Below, piece by piece: positions 1-11,282 of a stretch of 64,000 bases of DNA (its first letter is position 1; the number at the start of each line of letters is the position of its first letter). The DNA comes from Pogostemon cablin (taxonomy: Eukaryota; Streptophyta; Magnoliopsida; Lamiales; Lamiaceae). A model generated the notes under the pieces. It had not been told where the DNA came from, searched no databases, and saw nothing but the letters and a program-made list of their open reading frames with translations. Both the position numbers and the translations under genes were made by a program. Where the stretch lies: assembly GCA_023678885.1 (NCBI GenBank), contig CM043001.1:5528001-5592000 (forward strand), given 5' to 3'.

Positions 1-1737
1 TTAGTACCAGGTGTACAAGAGGATATACCACAAGGTAAACTGCAACGCTTGTCACGTCTGATACACAATTGCTTGTAGTGTCTTGTCGTAGTGGTTGGTT
101 GTTCGACAACCTGTAAGATACGTGTTTTGGGAGTGTCGTGAGACTTGATCCCTAGTAAACATGGAATGGACCTACAGAAACGACGAAGCACTACAAGATA
201 GAAATGCAGAATCTTAGTAAGATGAAATGAATGTTTAAATAGAATCAATAGATTCTAAATAAGATCTGGATGATTGTAGAACCACGGATGGTGTGAAAAC
301 CATTGGAAGTGGTCATACAAAATAAAAGAGGATCATACGGTAAGGTGAAAACCTTGGAAGTAAAGCTTGTTGGGAAAAGGTATACTCAGAAAGAAAGGGT
401 TCGATTATGAGAAAACCTGTTCGCCAGTAGCTGTGCCTATATTGATCCGGATTCTTTTATATGTTGCTACTCATATGGAATATGAGGGATAGCAAATAGA
501 TGTCAAGACAGCTTTCCTGATTGGAAGTCTTGAGGAAAACATCTATGTGAAGCAACCAGAGTGATTCATTGCAAAGGGCTAAGAGCATTGTGATAGGAAG
601 CTTAAAAGTGTCCATCGATGGACTAAAGCAAGCTTCAAGATCATGAAACATCCGTTTTGATGAGGAAATCCAAAGATATGGATTTATTCAATGCGCGGAT
701 GTGTCTTGTGTATTGAAAAGAGTGATGGAAACGTGGTGGTATTACTTGTACTATACATAGATATTATCTTGCTCATTGGAGACAATGAAAGAGTATTATC
801 GGGCGTATGGGGTATGGTTAATAAAGCGGTATAAGATGAAGGACTTAAGAGGAGCAAAAATATCCTTTTGATCACGGTAATACGGATCACAAGAAAGGAT
901 GTTATGCTTATCTCAAGCTTCATGAAATGATACAATCCTTACTCGTTTTAGCATGTGACTTTATCTAAGGAAATGTGTCTTGAGACACAAAAGGAAGATA
1001 AAGGAGATGAAAGCAGTTCCTTATGCTTCGGTAAATGAGGAAGCCTAATCTAAGGAATGCTATACATGAGTATGGATATCTGTTTTGCTAAATGCATGAA
1101 CAGTGGGTATCAACGTAACCTGGAACAAGAATGATGAGCTGTGGTAAGACATATATGAAGTGCCTGAGAAGGACTGGAAATTATATGTAAGCTTACTGGA
1201 CAGATTCACTGCTTCTTGTGGATTACGTAGATTCAGATTTTTTAGTCAGATTGGACGGCAGTAAATCTACCTCAAGGTTATGTGTTTAATTTTAGGAAGT
1301 TGAGTCATAATGTGGAGGAGTGTTATATAGAAATGTATTTCAGACTTCGGACTCCATATGGAAAGATGATAAATTGGAGCCTATGAGGCAACCAATGTAT
1401 CTGTATGACTCTAGAAACTTCATGATGGACTTTGATGTGATTCTAAGTTTGCCCAAGGTTATCACAATTTATATTGATGATATTGGTGCAGTTGCAAACT
1501 TGAAGGAATCACAAGTCCATAAGGCAATTAAACACATGAAGCGCAAGTACCACCTGTTACGAGAAATCGTATGATGAGGGGAAGGTTGTTGTTGCCTAGA
1601 TTGCATCGGATGATGACCTAGTAAATCCATTTACAAGGACATTCAGGCGAGAGCTTTTAATGGTCGTGTAGTGGGAGTGAGAATCAGATGTATGGCAGAA
1701 GACATGACAGCATAGTCTTTTAGCATAAGTGGGAGAT
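1..1737 (+). mobile_element. Copia internal region, 3' part (RT/RNase H fossil), first array unit
   Basis: This stretch repeats 6809-8545 almost base for base, so it is the 3' part of an internal region whose 5' part lies outside the window. Reading + in shifting frames gives Copia reverse transcriptase words (KRYTQKEGFDYEKTCSPVAV near 380-435, QIDVKTAFL near 495, a SLEENIYVKQPE stretch near 535) and an RNase H end (YIDDIGAVANLKESQVHKA near 1470-1530, then HLLREIV). In-frame stops interrupt it throughout, for example TAG near 488, TGA near 562 and TAA near 580, so no pol protein can be made. It ends in the purine tract AAGTGGGAGAT just before the LTR at 1738. Seen directly: the repeat and the motifs. 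Inferred: a decayed Ty1/copia pol. Confidence 0.88.
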
Positions 1738-3124
1738 TGTTGGATTGTATACTAAAAGTCTAGCTTTTTGTATGAACAATATTATAACAATTAATTTGAA
1801 ATGAGAATCATATGATCAAATGATTGCATCTTATAATTTATTTATATGTTCGATGCAATAGTCCACTTACTTTATATTGTAGATAATATGTTGTGCGACA
1901 ACACGCGGAAGATCATATTATCGGTTTCCTTATAAAGTATAAACAGATGCTCACAACTGAGATAGACGGGGACTCTCTATCGGGATGGTTGTAGTGTGGT
2001 TTGGTATTAGCTTGTCTTGGCTATAGAATCACATTAGTGCACTTGTGTGTATTGAGCAGGACCGCTTGAGATCGTTCGACTTATACTGACTTATAGGAGA
2101 ACTTGATCTCAGTTATTATGGAAGTTCGTGCTCTTAATCCCTATACAATAACCTCGACACGTAGGGCAGTATGTATTTCTTTGATTCATCAATGGGTGAG
2201 ATTTACATGTAATTAAATCAACAAACTCGATGAGTTGGGAAGTAGTGCTGTCTCTATGGTGTGCTGTTGATTGTAGAAGGAATCCGTGTCCGTCATAGGT
2301 TGATGATGTCCCCTTGAGGAGCTCATAAGGATTATCATGTAAACCCTGCAGGTGGAATTTATTCCGGCATGATAATGAGGTTGAGTGGTACTACTCTTGG
2401 ATGAGATATTAATTAATTGAGTTGTCAGTAACTTAAATTAATTAATGGACATTTTATATCTTAAACATGGGGAGACTAACGGGCTCATAATAAGAAGGAG
2501 CCCAAAACGTAATTTTGGGATTGGTACGGTAGTGCAGTAATAATATTTTAGTGGAATATATTATTATTATTGGACTTAAGTATAAGCTTTGGGCTAAGCT
2601 TGGATACTTAAGCCCAATGGAGGCCCAACCCAATTTCTCCTCCTGGTCCCTGCTGTAGCACATGTATATAAGTCACCTCAGTTTGTTCTAAACCTAACTC
2701 TGCGCCTAACATACGAGAGAGAGAGTGAACAGCAGATTGAGTAGGTCTCGTAGATCGTCGCCCATACGACGTCGAGATCGGACTTGGGACATACAGCAGA
2801 AGACCGGAAGGTCGTTTGCTGCTGCAGTTCGTCATGTTCCAAAATTCATATAAAATCGTACAGTTCTTCGATTTTGATTTATTATATACTGATGAAAAGC
2901 CGTCGAAGAGAGGATCGTCTGAGCGTAAAGACCACTCAATTCCAACATCAGAAGAGGAACTTATGGCTATTCTCGTGGGACTGCGCAGTCTGCCAGCGAG
3001 AATTCAACCTCTACATCAACCCTTGGTGAAATGTAATGCGTTTCATGTTTACTTGCTTCCGCTGCTTGTTAGAAATACATGGAACCCTAACGGGTCACGT
3101 TAACTAAACGATCGAATGCTAACA
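1738..3124 (+). repeat. Copia LTR (1387 bp), shared by two array units
   Basis: It starts TGTTGGATTG and ends in CTAACA, where the other LTRs of the family end CCAACA. Another copy lies at 8546-9932 with about 17 differences by eye. A polypurine tract precedes it and a tRNA-Met primer site follows it, so it serves as the 3' LTR of the unit on the left and the 5' LTR of the unit on the right. A TATATA box sits at 2665-2670. Confidence 0.92.
2665..2670 (+). promoter_or_regulatory. TATA box in the Copia LTR
   Basis: TATATA lies in the context CATGTATATAAGTCACC. The same box is at 9473-9478, 37582-37587 and 44563-44568. It would start retroelement transcription about 30 bases downstream, which is where the two LTR subfamilies begin to differ. 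Position is seen; function is inferred. Confidence 0.6.
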
Positions 3125-3126
3125 AT

Positions 3127-3138
3127 TGGTATCAGAGC
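3127..3138 (+). other. Primer-binding site (initiator tRNA-Met)
   Basis: TGGTATCAGAGC begins two bases after the LTR end and matches the 3' end of plant initiator tRNA-Met, the usual primer of Ty1/copia elements. It fixes the LTR boundary at 3124 and the + orientation. Confidence 0.9.
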
Positions 3139-3419
3139 TTCGGTTTCGTGGTGAAGCGTGACACGTTAGGCTAGGGTTTATGTGATTAATTTTTCGGAAT
3201 TAGGATCACATGTTTAGGGTTTTGGTTTTATTGCGCAAACCATGAATATCCCTATGTGATATATACCATGTATCATATCTATTCGTCCATGGTTGTGTGT
3301 GAGAGGATTCGACGAAAAATGTTCGTCAATTTCACATGCAAGGAAGAAAAAGAGGGCAAAAATTGAATCACGTTTTTGAGAGAAAATCCAGCGCAGTGAT
3401 ATTGCAGAGGCAATAACCG

Positions 3420-3860
3420 GAGTTTCAACGGTCGGATTGAGCTGTAATTTGGTCAGCACATTAAGATCTTGTGGATGTACATTCTGAACGGTGGAGATCG
3501 AATTTGGAGTTTTTTCGTGCTAGGATTACGCTGAAAACAGAAGCAGATTTTTGGGCGATTCTGTTTTGCGCAGTCGAGGGAAAAGAGCCGTTTCTCACAA
3601 ACTAACCGTGAGATCGAGCTGTAATTTGGTCAGCACGTTCAGACCTTATGGATGTACATTCTGAACGGTGAAGATTGAATTTGGAGCTTTTTCTTGCTGG
3701 GATTACGCTGAAAACAGAAGTAGATCTTTGGGCGATTCTGTTTTGCGCAGTCGAGGGAAAAGAGCCGTTTCTCACAAAATAACCGTTGGATCGACCTGTA
3801 ATTTGGACAGCATGTTCAGGACTTACAGTAATAGATTTTGGACGGTGGAGATTGGATTCT
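3420..3860 (+). repeat. About 180-bp tandem repeats in the Copia leader (three units)
   Basis: Three units begin near 3427, 3608 and 3790. Each carries GAGCTGTAATTTGGTCAGCA (the last has a variant), then a TGTACATTCTGAACGG type segment, GCTGAAAACAGAAG and GGGCGATTCTGTTTTGCGCA. The related element has four units (near 38348, 38529, 38706 and 38885), so unit number varies. The same sequence lies reverse-complemented inside another Copia LTR at about 32480-32790. Confidence 0.85.
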
Positions 3861-4559
3861 GAGAGTTTTTCAGTTTTGAACTACGAACGACAGTTGGTGT
3901 AGTTTGGTGTTGCGCGTTGGGCTGAACTTGGTTTCATGCAAGTAGGCCCTTGGACGAGCGACAGTCCGGGCGAGGGGCGCTCGTCAAGGCACTTGGAGCG
4001 CTCCCTGACACGATTGGCGGTGGGATATGGCGATGGACGTCTTGGGGCACAAGCAATCCTGCTTGTTGCGTAAGGCATCGATTCCACAGTAGGAGTGTCG
4101 GACAAGACATTAAAATTTAGAGGCGTTTTTATTCCTAATATATATAACTGTCATAATTGATTTAATTGTCTATTATTGTTATATATATATGGATGCCTGA
4201 TCTCTATGATTTATTGTCTTATATAGAAGCATGCTAGATTGCGTATTATATTTGGTATATTATATGCATGTATTGCTAGAGTGTTGGATAAGACATCCAA
4301 TTTTAGGAAAACTAATTCCTAATATATAACTGCCATAATAGATTGTATATTATTGTTATATATGGATGTCGAATTAATTCCTAATATATGACTGCTATAA
4401 TTGATTTAATAATCTATTATTGTCATATATGGATGTCGAATTAATTCCTAATATATAACTGCTATAATTAATTATCTATTATTGTTATATATGGATGTTG
4501 AATTAATTCCTAATATATAACTGACATAATTGATTTAATTATCTATTATTGTTGTATAT

Positions 4560-4760
4560 GGTTGCTCATCGATATCGATGATTTCGATAATCTAGACGAT
4601 ATCGACGATCGATATCGATAGTTTTGGAATGTTGATAATCTTGATGTTTTTCGAATATTTGATAATCTAGTCGATATCGATGATTTTGATAATCTGGACG
4701 ACATTGACGGTCGATATCGATGGTTTCGAAAATTGGACAATCTGGAAATTTCAAAATTTT
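4560..4760. repeat. CGATAT-rich short-period repeat
   Basis: GATATCGATG, GATAATCTAG and related words recur in short steps. Both strands stay partly open but encode only a low-complexity Tyr/Arg/Asp-rich string, so a protein is unlikely. The block is kept in the second element at about 39655-39855. Confidence 0.7.
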
Positions 4761-5039
4761 TATAGTTTGGAAGTCTTTGCTGATATTCGTGCCTGATGGC
4801 GAACAATCGAATTCGCTGATATATAACTGTTAATGATTGATTTAATTATTAATTATTGTTATATATGTATGCATGACTCTCTGGGATTTACTGCCTCATG
4901 TGCCGTGATAGGAGCATGCTAGAATTGCGTATTTTATTTTATGAATATTATATGCATGTAAAAACCCTCAGTTTTAAATAACTAAGTGGGAGAGGGGATT
5001 GGTAATTAATTCCCGCGGCCTCCATTATTGGTTTGTTAG

Positions 5040-5250
5040 CAATGTGAATAAACTTGCGCGTCGGCATTAGAGCCTTCCTCCCCATCGGATGAGTTTATTC
5101 ATGGATATTGCTGGAACAGGCTTCCTTAAAATTATGTTTGTAATGTGATGCACATGAACTTGCGCGTTGGCTTAGACCTTCCTCCCTATCGGATGAGTTC
5201 ATGTGCGGATCACTGTACAGACTTATAATTGATGACTGTAGGAAGTTATC
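5040..5250 (+). repeat. Two-copy direct repeat in the Copia internal region
   Basis: AACTTGCGCGT followed by a CCTTCCTCCC segment and ATCGGATGAGTT occurs at about 5052-5095 and 5157-5200. A similar pair is in the second element near 40142-40185 and 40247-40290. It is non-coding sequence and I cannot assign a function. Confidence 0.6.
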
Positions 5251-8200
5251 CGAGCGCGTGTGTACTTCTCCATCTGTAAGGCACATAAGCTTGGGCCGCG
5301 GACTTGGGGTCAAATAATGGTGTACACTTAGATGTAAATAATAAGTATCCTCCCCATCGGAGTCACTGCTTTTATTTGCATGGCTAAAGAGGAACCGACT
5401 ATTAATTATTTTGTCATGAGGTTAGGTTGACAAATGAAATTAATGGGTAAAACCTTCTCTTGTAAATGTTCGGGTTTGTAAACGTCCACACTATCGTGGC
5501 TTGCAGACTCACGGTGCTTGAGATGTCGGTGAATTTTAATTTTATATTGTTTTGAGGGAATCAATATAAAAGGATAAAATTCGAAGATTTGATCGATGTA
5601 TTTATTTATGATTCTCTGTAATTTCAAATAGTTTTATTTCACTTATGGTTGACTAAAAGAAATTATATTTACTGGTCCAAAATTAGATGATTAGAAAAGA
5701 ATCTTGGATTTGAATTTTACTGCTTAAGAAAATATATGTGTTCTCACTAAAGGATGTTCTCATGATGCCTATTAAAGTCTCTAGTGAAGAGATGAGAAGT
5801 TTATAGAAATATGATGGTCTCATGTAACTCTTCGGATATTTGAGTAAGTTAAAAGGCGGTACATCATGATTGAATTTGATGAATGAATTGGAAAGCTTGG
5901 AGTAGAAATTGAAGGGAAACCTAGATCAATTTAATTCTCCGTAGATTGCCTAGATGTTTTGAGTAAGTTCCACCTGAATTACAAGAGCATGTATATGGTG
6001 GGAAACTTCTAACAAAACATGTGGCAAATGAAAGCCATTTTCATCATAATATGAACAAGTTTTATATCTTATTCACTAGCTGTTTAAACATGATTATTGA
6101 TGGCATCTACTGACACGAAGTGTGTAGATACTGGAATCACTAAATGTTTATTACTAAGTGAGGATAAGATTGTTATGACATGGGTGAAACTACAAGAGTA
6201 GTCGCTATTGCAGTGGGAGTTGTTTATTTATCTTACGATATGAATAAACGTTTGATTTTATGAGATTGTCTTTATGTACGTTTTCATAGAAAGAATTTGA
6301 TTTCGGTTTCTATGCATTTACGGATGGATACTCCATTTCATTTAAATGACATGGTCATAATAATGAAGGATGGAGCTATAATCTGTTGAGGTATATTAGT
6401 GACAATTTGTAAACTCTTAAATCATGTTTATCCCCTGGATGCGACAAATAGTAATTAATAATGAGTCTTCTAATCTAGTAAGAGAAATGTACCTTCGGAA
6501 ATGAATTTCCCACCTTAATGGTGTGACGAATAGAAGGAATAGCACTCTTATGGTAGTGATTAGATAGATGATGAATTATTTGAAATTACTAAATTCATTT
6601 TATGGACATGCCCTAGAAACAGTAATTCGTATGAATGTTTGTCTGTTTGTGGGATATCCTAGAAAAATGAAGGATGATTTATTTAGTTCAAAAGATCGAA
6701 GAGTGATTGTTAACACAAACACTAGATTTTTTGGAAAAAGGACTATGTAATAAATCAAATACCCATGTATAAGTTGTTCTAAAGAAAGTGAGAGGAAAAC
6801 ACAAAGTATTAGTACCAGGTGTACAAGAGGATATACCACAAGGTAAACTGCAACGCTTGTCACGTCTGATACACAATTGCTTGTAGTGTCTTGTCGTAGT
6901 GGTTGGTTGTTCGACAACCTGTAAGATACGTGTTTTGGGAGTGTCGTGAGACTTGATCCCTAGTAAACATGGAATGGACCTACAGAAACGACGAAGCACT
7001 ACAAGATAGAAATGCAGAATCTTAGTAAGATGCAATGAATGTTTAAATAGAATCAATAGATTCTAAATAAGATCTGGATGATTGTAGAACCACGGATGGT
7101 GTGAAAACCATTGGAAGTGGTCATACAAAATAAAAGAGGATCATATGGTAAGGTGAAAACCTTGGAAGTAAAGCTTGTTGGGAAAAGGTATACTCAGAAA
7201 GAAAGGGTTCGATTATGAGAAAACCTGTTCGCCAGTAGCTGTGCCTATATTGATCCGGATTCTTTTATATGTTGCTACTCATATGGAATATGAGGGATAG
7301 CAAATAGATGTCAAGACAGCTTTCCTGATTGGAAGTCTTGAGGAAAACATCTATGTGAAGCAACCAGAGTGATTCATTGCAAAGGGCTAAGAGCATTGTG
7401 ATAGGAAGCTTAAAAGTGTCCATCGATGGACTAAAGCAAGCTTCAAGATCATGAAACATCCGTTTTGATGAGGAAATCCAAAGATATGGATTTATTCAAT
7501 GCGCGGATGTGTCTTGTGTATTGAAAAGAGTGATGGAAACGTGGTGGTATTACTTGTACTATACATAGATATTATCTTGCTCATTGGAGACAATGAAAGT
7601 GTATTATCGGGCGTATGGGGTATGGTTAATAAAGCGGTATAAGATGAAGGACTTAATAGGAGCAAAAATATCCTTTTGATCACGGTAATACGGATCACAA
7701 GAAAGGATGTTATGCTTATCTCAAGCTTCATGAAATGATACAATCCTTACTCGTTTTAGCATGTGACTTTATCTAAGGAAATGTGTCTTGAGACACAAAA
7801 GGAAGATAAAGGAGATGAAAGCAGTTCCTTATGCTTCGGTAAATGAGGAAGCCTAATCTAAGGAATGCTATACATGAGTATGGATATCTGTTTTGCTAAA
7901 TGCATGAACAGTGGGTATCAACGTAACCTGGAACAAGAATGATGAGCTGTGGTAAGACATATATGAAGTGTCTGAGAAGGACTGGAAATTATATGTAAGC
8001 TTACTGGACAGATTCACTGCTTCTTGTGGATTACGTAGATTCAGATTTTTTAGTCAGATTGGACGGCAGTAAATCCACCTCAAGGTTATGTGTTTAATTT
8101 TAGGAAGTTGAGTCATAATGTGGAGGAGTGTTATATAGAAATGTATTTCAGACTTCGGACTCCATATGGAAAGATGATAAATTGGAGCCTATGAGGCAAC

Positions 8201-8545
8201 CAATGTATCTGTATGACTCTAGAAACTTCATGATGGACTTTGATGTGATTCTAAGTTTGCCCAAGGTTATCACAATTTATATTGATGATATTGGTGCAGT
8301 TGCAAACTTGAAGGAATCACAAGTCCATAAGGCAATTAAACACATGGAGCGCAAGTACCACCTGTTACGAGAAATCGTATGATGAGGGGAAGGTTGTTGT
8401 TGCCTAGATTGCATCGGATGATGACCTAGTAAATCCATTTACAAGGACATTCAGGCGAGAGCTTTTAATGGTCGTGTAGTGGGAGTGGGAATCAGATGTA
8501 TGGCAGAAGACATGACAGCATAGTCTTTTAGTATAAGTGGGAGAT

Positions 8546-9932
8546 TGTTGGATTGTATACTAAAAGTCTAGCTTTTTGTATGAACAATATTATAACAATT
8601 AATTTGAAATGAGAATCATATGATCAAATGATTGCATCTTATAATTTATTTATATGTTCGATGCAATAGTCCACTTACTTTATATTGTAGATAATATGTT
8701 GTGCGACAACACGCGGAAGATCATATTATCGATTTCCTTATAAAGTATAAACAGATGCTCACAACTGAGATAGACGGGGACTCTCTATCGGGATGGTTGT
8801 AGTGTGGTTTGGTATTAGCTTGTCTTGGCTATAGAATCACATTAGTGCACTTGTGTGTATTGAGCAGGACCGCTTGAGATCGTTCGACTTATACTGACTT
8901 ATAGGAGAACTTGATCTCAGTTATTATGGAAGTTCGTGCTCTTAATCCCTATACAATAACCTCGACACGTAGGGCAGTATGTATTTCTTTGATTCATCAA
9001 TGTGTGAGATTTACATGTAATTAAATCAACAAACTCGATGAGTTGGGAAGTAGTGCTGTCTCTATGGTGTGCTGTTGATTGTAGAAGGAATTCGTGTCCG
9101 TCATAGGTTGATGATGTCCCCTTGAGGAGCTCATAAGGATTATCATGTAAACCCTGCAGGTGGAATTTATTCCGGCATGATAATGAGGTTGAGTGGTACT
9201 ACTCTTGGATGAGATATTAATTAATTGAGTTGTCAGTAACTTAAATTAATTAATGGACATTTTATATCTTAAACATGGGGAGACTAACGGGCTCATAATA
9301 AGAAGGAGCCCAAAACGTAATTTTGGGATTGGTACGGTAGTGCAGTAATAATATTTTAGTGAAATATATTATTATTATTGGACTTAAGTATAAGCTTTGG
9401 GCTAAGCTTGGATACTTAAGCCCAATGGAGGCCCAACCCAATTTCTTCTCCTGGTCCCTGCTGTAGCCCATGTATATAAGTCACCTCAGTTTGTTCTAAA
9501 CCTAACTCTGCGCCTAACATACGAGAGAGAGAGTGAACAGCAGATTGAGTAGGTCTCGTAGATCGTCGCCCACACGACGTCGAGATCGGACTTGGGACAT
9601 ACAGCAGAAGATCGGAAGGTCATTTGCTGCTGCAGTTTGTCATGTTCCAAAATTTATATAAAATCGTACAGTTCTTCGATTTTGATTTATTATATACTGA
9701 TGGAAAGCCGTCGAAGAGAGGATCGTCTGAGCGCAAAGACCACTCAATTCCGACATCAGAAGAGGAACTTATGGCTATTCTCGTGGGACTGCGCAGTCTG
9801 TCAGCGAGAATTCAACCTCTACATCAACCCTTGGTGAAAGGTAATGCGTTTCATGTTTACTTGCTTCCGCTGCTTGTTAGAAATACATGGAACCCTAACG
9901 GGTCACGTTAACCAAACGATCGAATGCCAACA
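8546..9932 (+). repeat. Copia LTR, right end of the tandem array
   Basis: This 1387-bp LTR starts TGTTGG and ends CCAACA at 9932. It matches 1738-3124 with scattered substitutions. The next five bases are CGCGT; the partner target duplication would lie outside the window to the left, so it cannot be checked. The TATA box is at 9473-9478. Confidence 0.92.
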
Positions 9933-10554
9933 CGCGTACTTTTGGTTAAAGTGTACATGTAATCACATAACATTTCAATAGCATCCATCACTTACTTTTA
10001 TCTAGTTCAGGGGTGGAACAAGTTCAAATATGTTATAAAAGTTTGAGACACATATACCAATGACATGAAAACATGAATAGCCATTGATTTGTGTAGCTTA
10101 AAACTTAACAATAGCAGGAATTTCACAGAAAAGTCGTAACCTATGATCATCTTCCCTGATCACGTCACTGTTACAACTACTTCTAGCCAAGCGATTCACC
10201 TGATCCAGGCACTCCAATAGGCGGGTAGAATTTCTGCTAGTGTAGTTTCATATTTTCTGCACATCTTCTATTCAAACTCGCACATCATTCATATGATAAG
10301 ACCAAGAAATGCTAAAAATTGACCAAAGTTTTCCCGTGTTAAGTGAATTGATGACATACTTGGCTAAAATACATGAGGCTTCATCTAGCCATCCAGAGTC
10401 ACATAACTGCGAAAAAAAGGGACCTTGAAGATTCAGCAAGAGGATTATATACGACAAAGATGTTTTCAAAAGTTATTACAATTTGGTACTTGTGTGTGAA
10501 TGTATGTTGCGTGTTTTGATTTAAGTGTCCTGTGATTGACGCCCACTGATCATG
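9933..10554. other. Intergenic, no gene recognised
   Basis: This is unique-looking sequence between the array and the FAR1-like fragment. Short open frames here match nothing I recognise. It ends in a plausible splice acceptor (CATGCAG), so part of it may be an old intron of the fragment that follows. Confidence 0.5.
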
Positions 10555-11282
10555 CAGGTACGTGATGAGATTGAACGGGATTGCAAGCACACACCTGTAA
10601 GTATTACATGGGACCATGGTATAAAGAAGTTTGAACTATCTAAATATGAGGGATATGATACCGTGAGTATGGTTATGATGGATGAATCGGGTAAAAGTTT
10701 AAATGCACTTGTGAAATGTTTGAGACTTGTTACTTGTCATGTAGTCATATCTTTTGTTCGCTGAAAGCTTCCAACATGTCCTCTATTCCGAAAGCTATGC
10801 TTCACAAAAGATGGGGAAAGACGTGCAGTGAAGTACCCATGGATCTTGATGAGTCATCATCCAATTAGAATGATCTGAGATTTTGATCACTACACTCAAT
10901 GATGTACCAGCTATGCAACATTAGGTCCAGTTCAGAATCACTTTACAGGGCGGTTATAGATGGTATAAATTCAATGTTAGCTGACTTACAGGTAAAGAGA
11001 GGATGTTCGGATAAGGATGGCATCGCTACTCCAGACGTTAAATGTGAAACTATACATGTCAGTAATGTGGTTAAGGATCCTATTATTGCTAGCACGAAAG
11101 GCGCACAGGCAGAGACAAAATACAATAAGGGGAAAACGAGGAGATGCGGTGTATGCAGAAAACCTAGGCATTATAAATCCAATTGCCCACATGTGAATGA
11201 GGATCGCGCGGTGGATTCTGGTCTTATTCCTTCTAATGTGTACCTTAGTAAGGATGACGAAGACAATGATATTTTTGAATAA
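10555..11282 (+). pseudogene. FAR1/FHY3-like (MULE-derived) C-terminal fragment, broken
   Basis: FAR1-related proteins are DNA-binding factors that descend from Mutator-like transposases. The stretch after the acceptor at 10554 reads as the domain end: KKFELSKYEGYDT near 10625-10660, then a degraded SWIM-like part (LVTCHVVISFV near 10725). After a frameshift comes IPKAMLHKRW near 10780-10810, matching the segment that follows SWIM in this family. A third open part (10899-11282) ends in a CCHC knuckle, C-x2-C-x4-H-x4-C in CGVCRKPRHYKSNCP, followed by an acidic tail. Stops near 10762 and 10867 and the missing N-terminal and transposase-core parts make it a pseudogene. It could be host FAR1-related or a decayed MULE. 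Confidence 0.62.

Larger units (their letters stand above)
3125..8545 (+). mobile_element. Non-coding Copia internal region, complete (array unit 2)
   Basis: The 5421-bp region lies between two LTRs, with the primer site at 3127-3138 and the purine tract AAGTGGGAGAT ending at 8545. The order is a 5' leader with tandem repeats (3420-3860), AT-rich repeats, a CGATAT-rich block (4560-4760), weak gag-like sequence (about 5850-6060), pre-integrase words (NLISVSMHL near 6300), an integrase C-terminal piece (FVGYPRKMKDDLF near 6645, then RRVIVNTNTRF), RT (7080-7745) and RNase H (7985-8460). The catalytic core of integrase was not found. Every domain is broken by stops and frameshifts, and the longest relevant open stretch is under 125 codons. 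The same stops occur in the copy at 38043-43635. The family therefore appears to have moved while already unable to make its own proteins. Confidence 0.85.

Noticed and set aside
2784..3103. Overlapping 81- and 95-codon frames in the Copia LTR (also near 9592-9911)
   Set aside because: They are LTR sequence around the start of transcription, not conserved in the other LTR subfamily, and have no protein similarity.
4546..4806. Open minus-strand frames rich in Arg, Tyr, Asp and Ser in the CGATAT repeat
   Set aside because: They are translations of a short-period repeat inside a retroelement, with no start context or similarity to a known protein.
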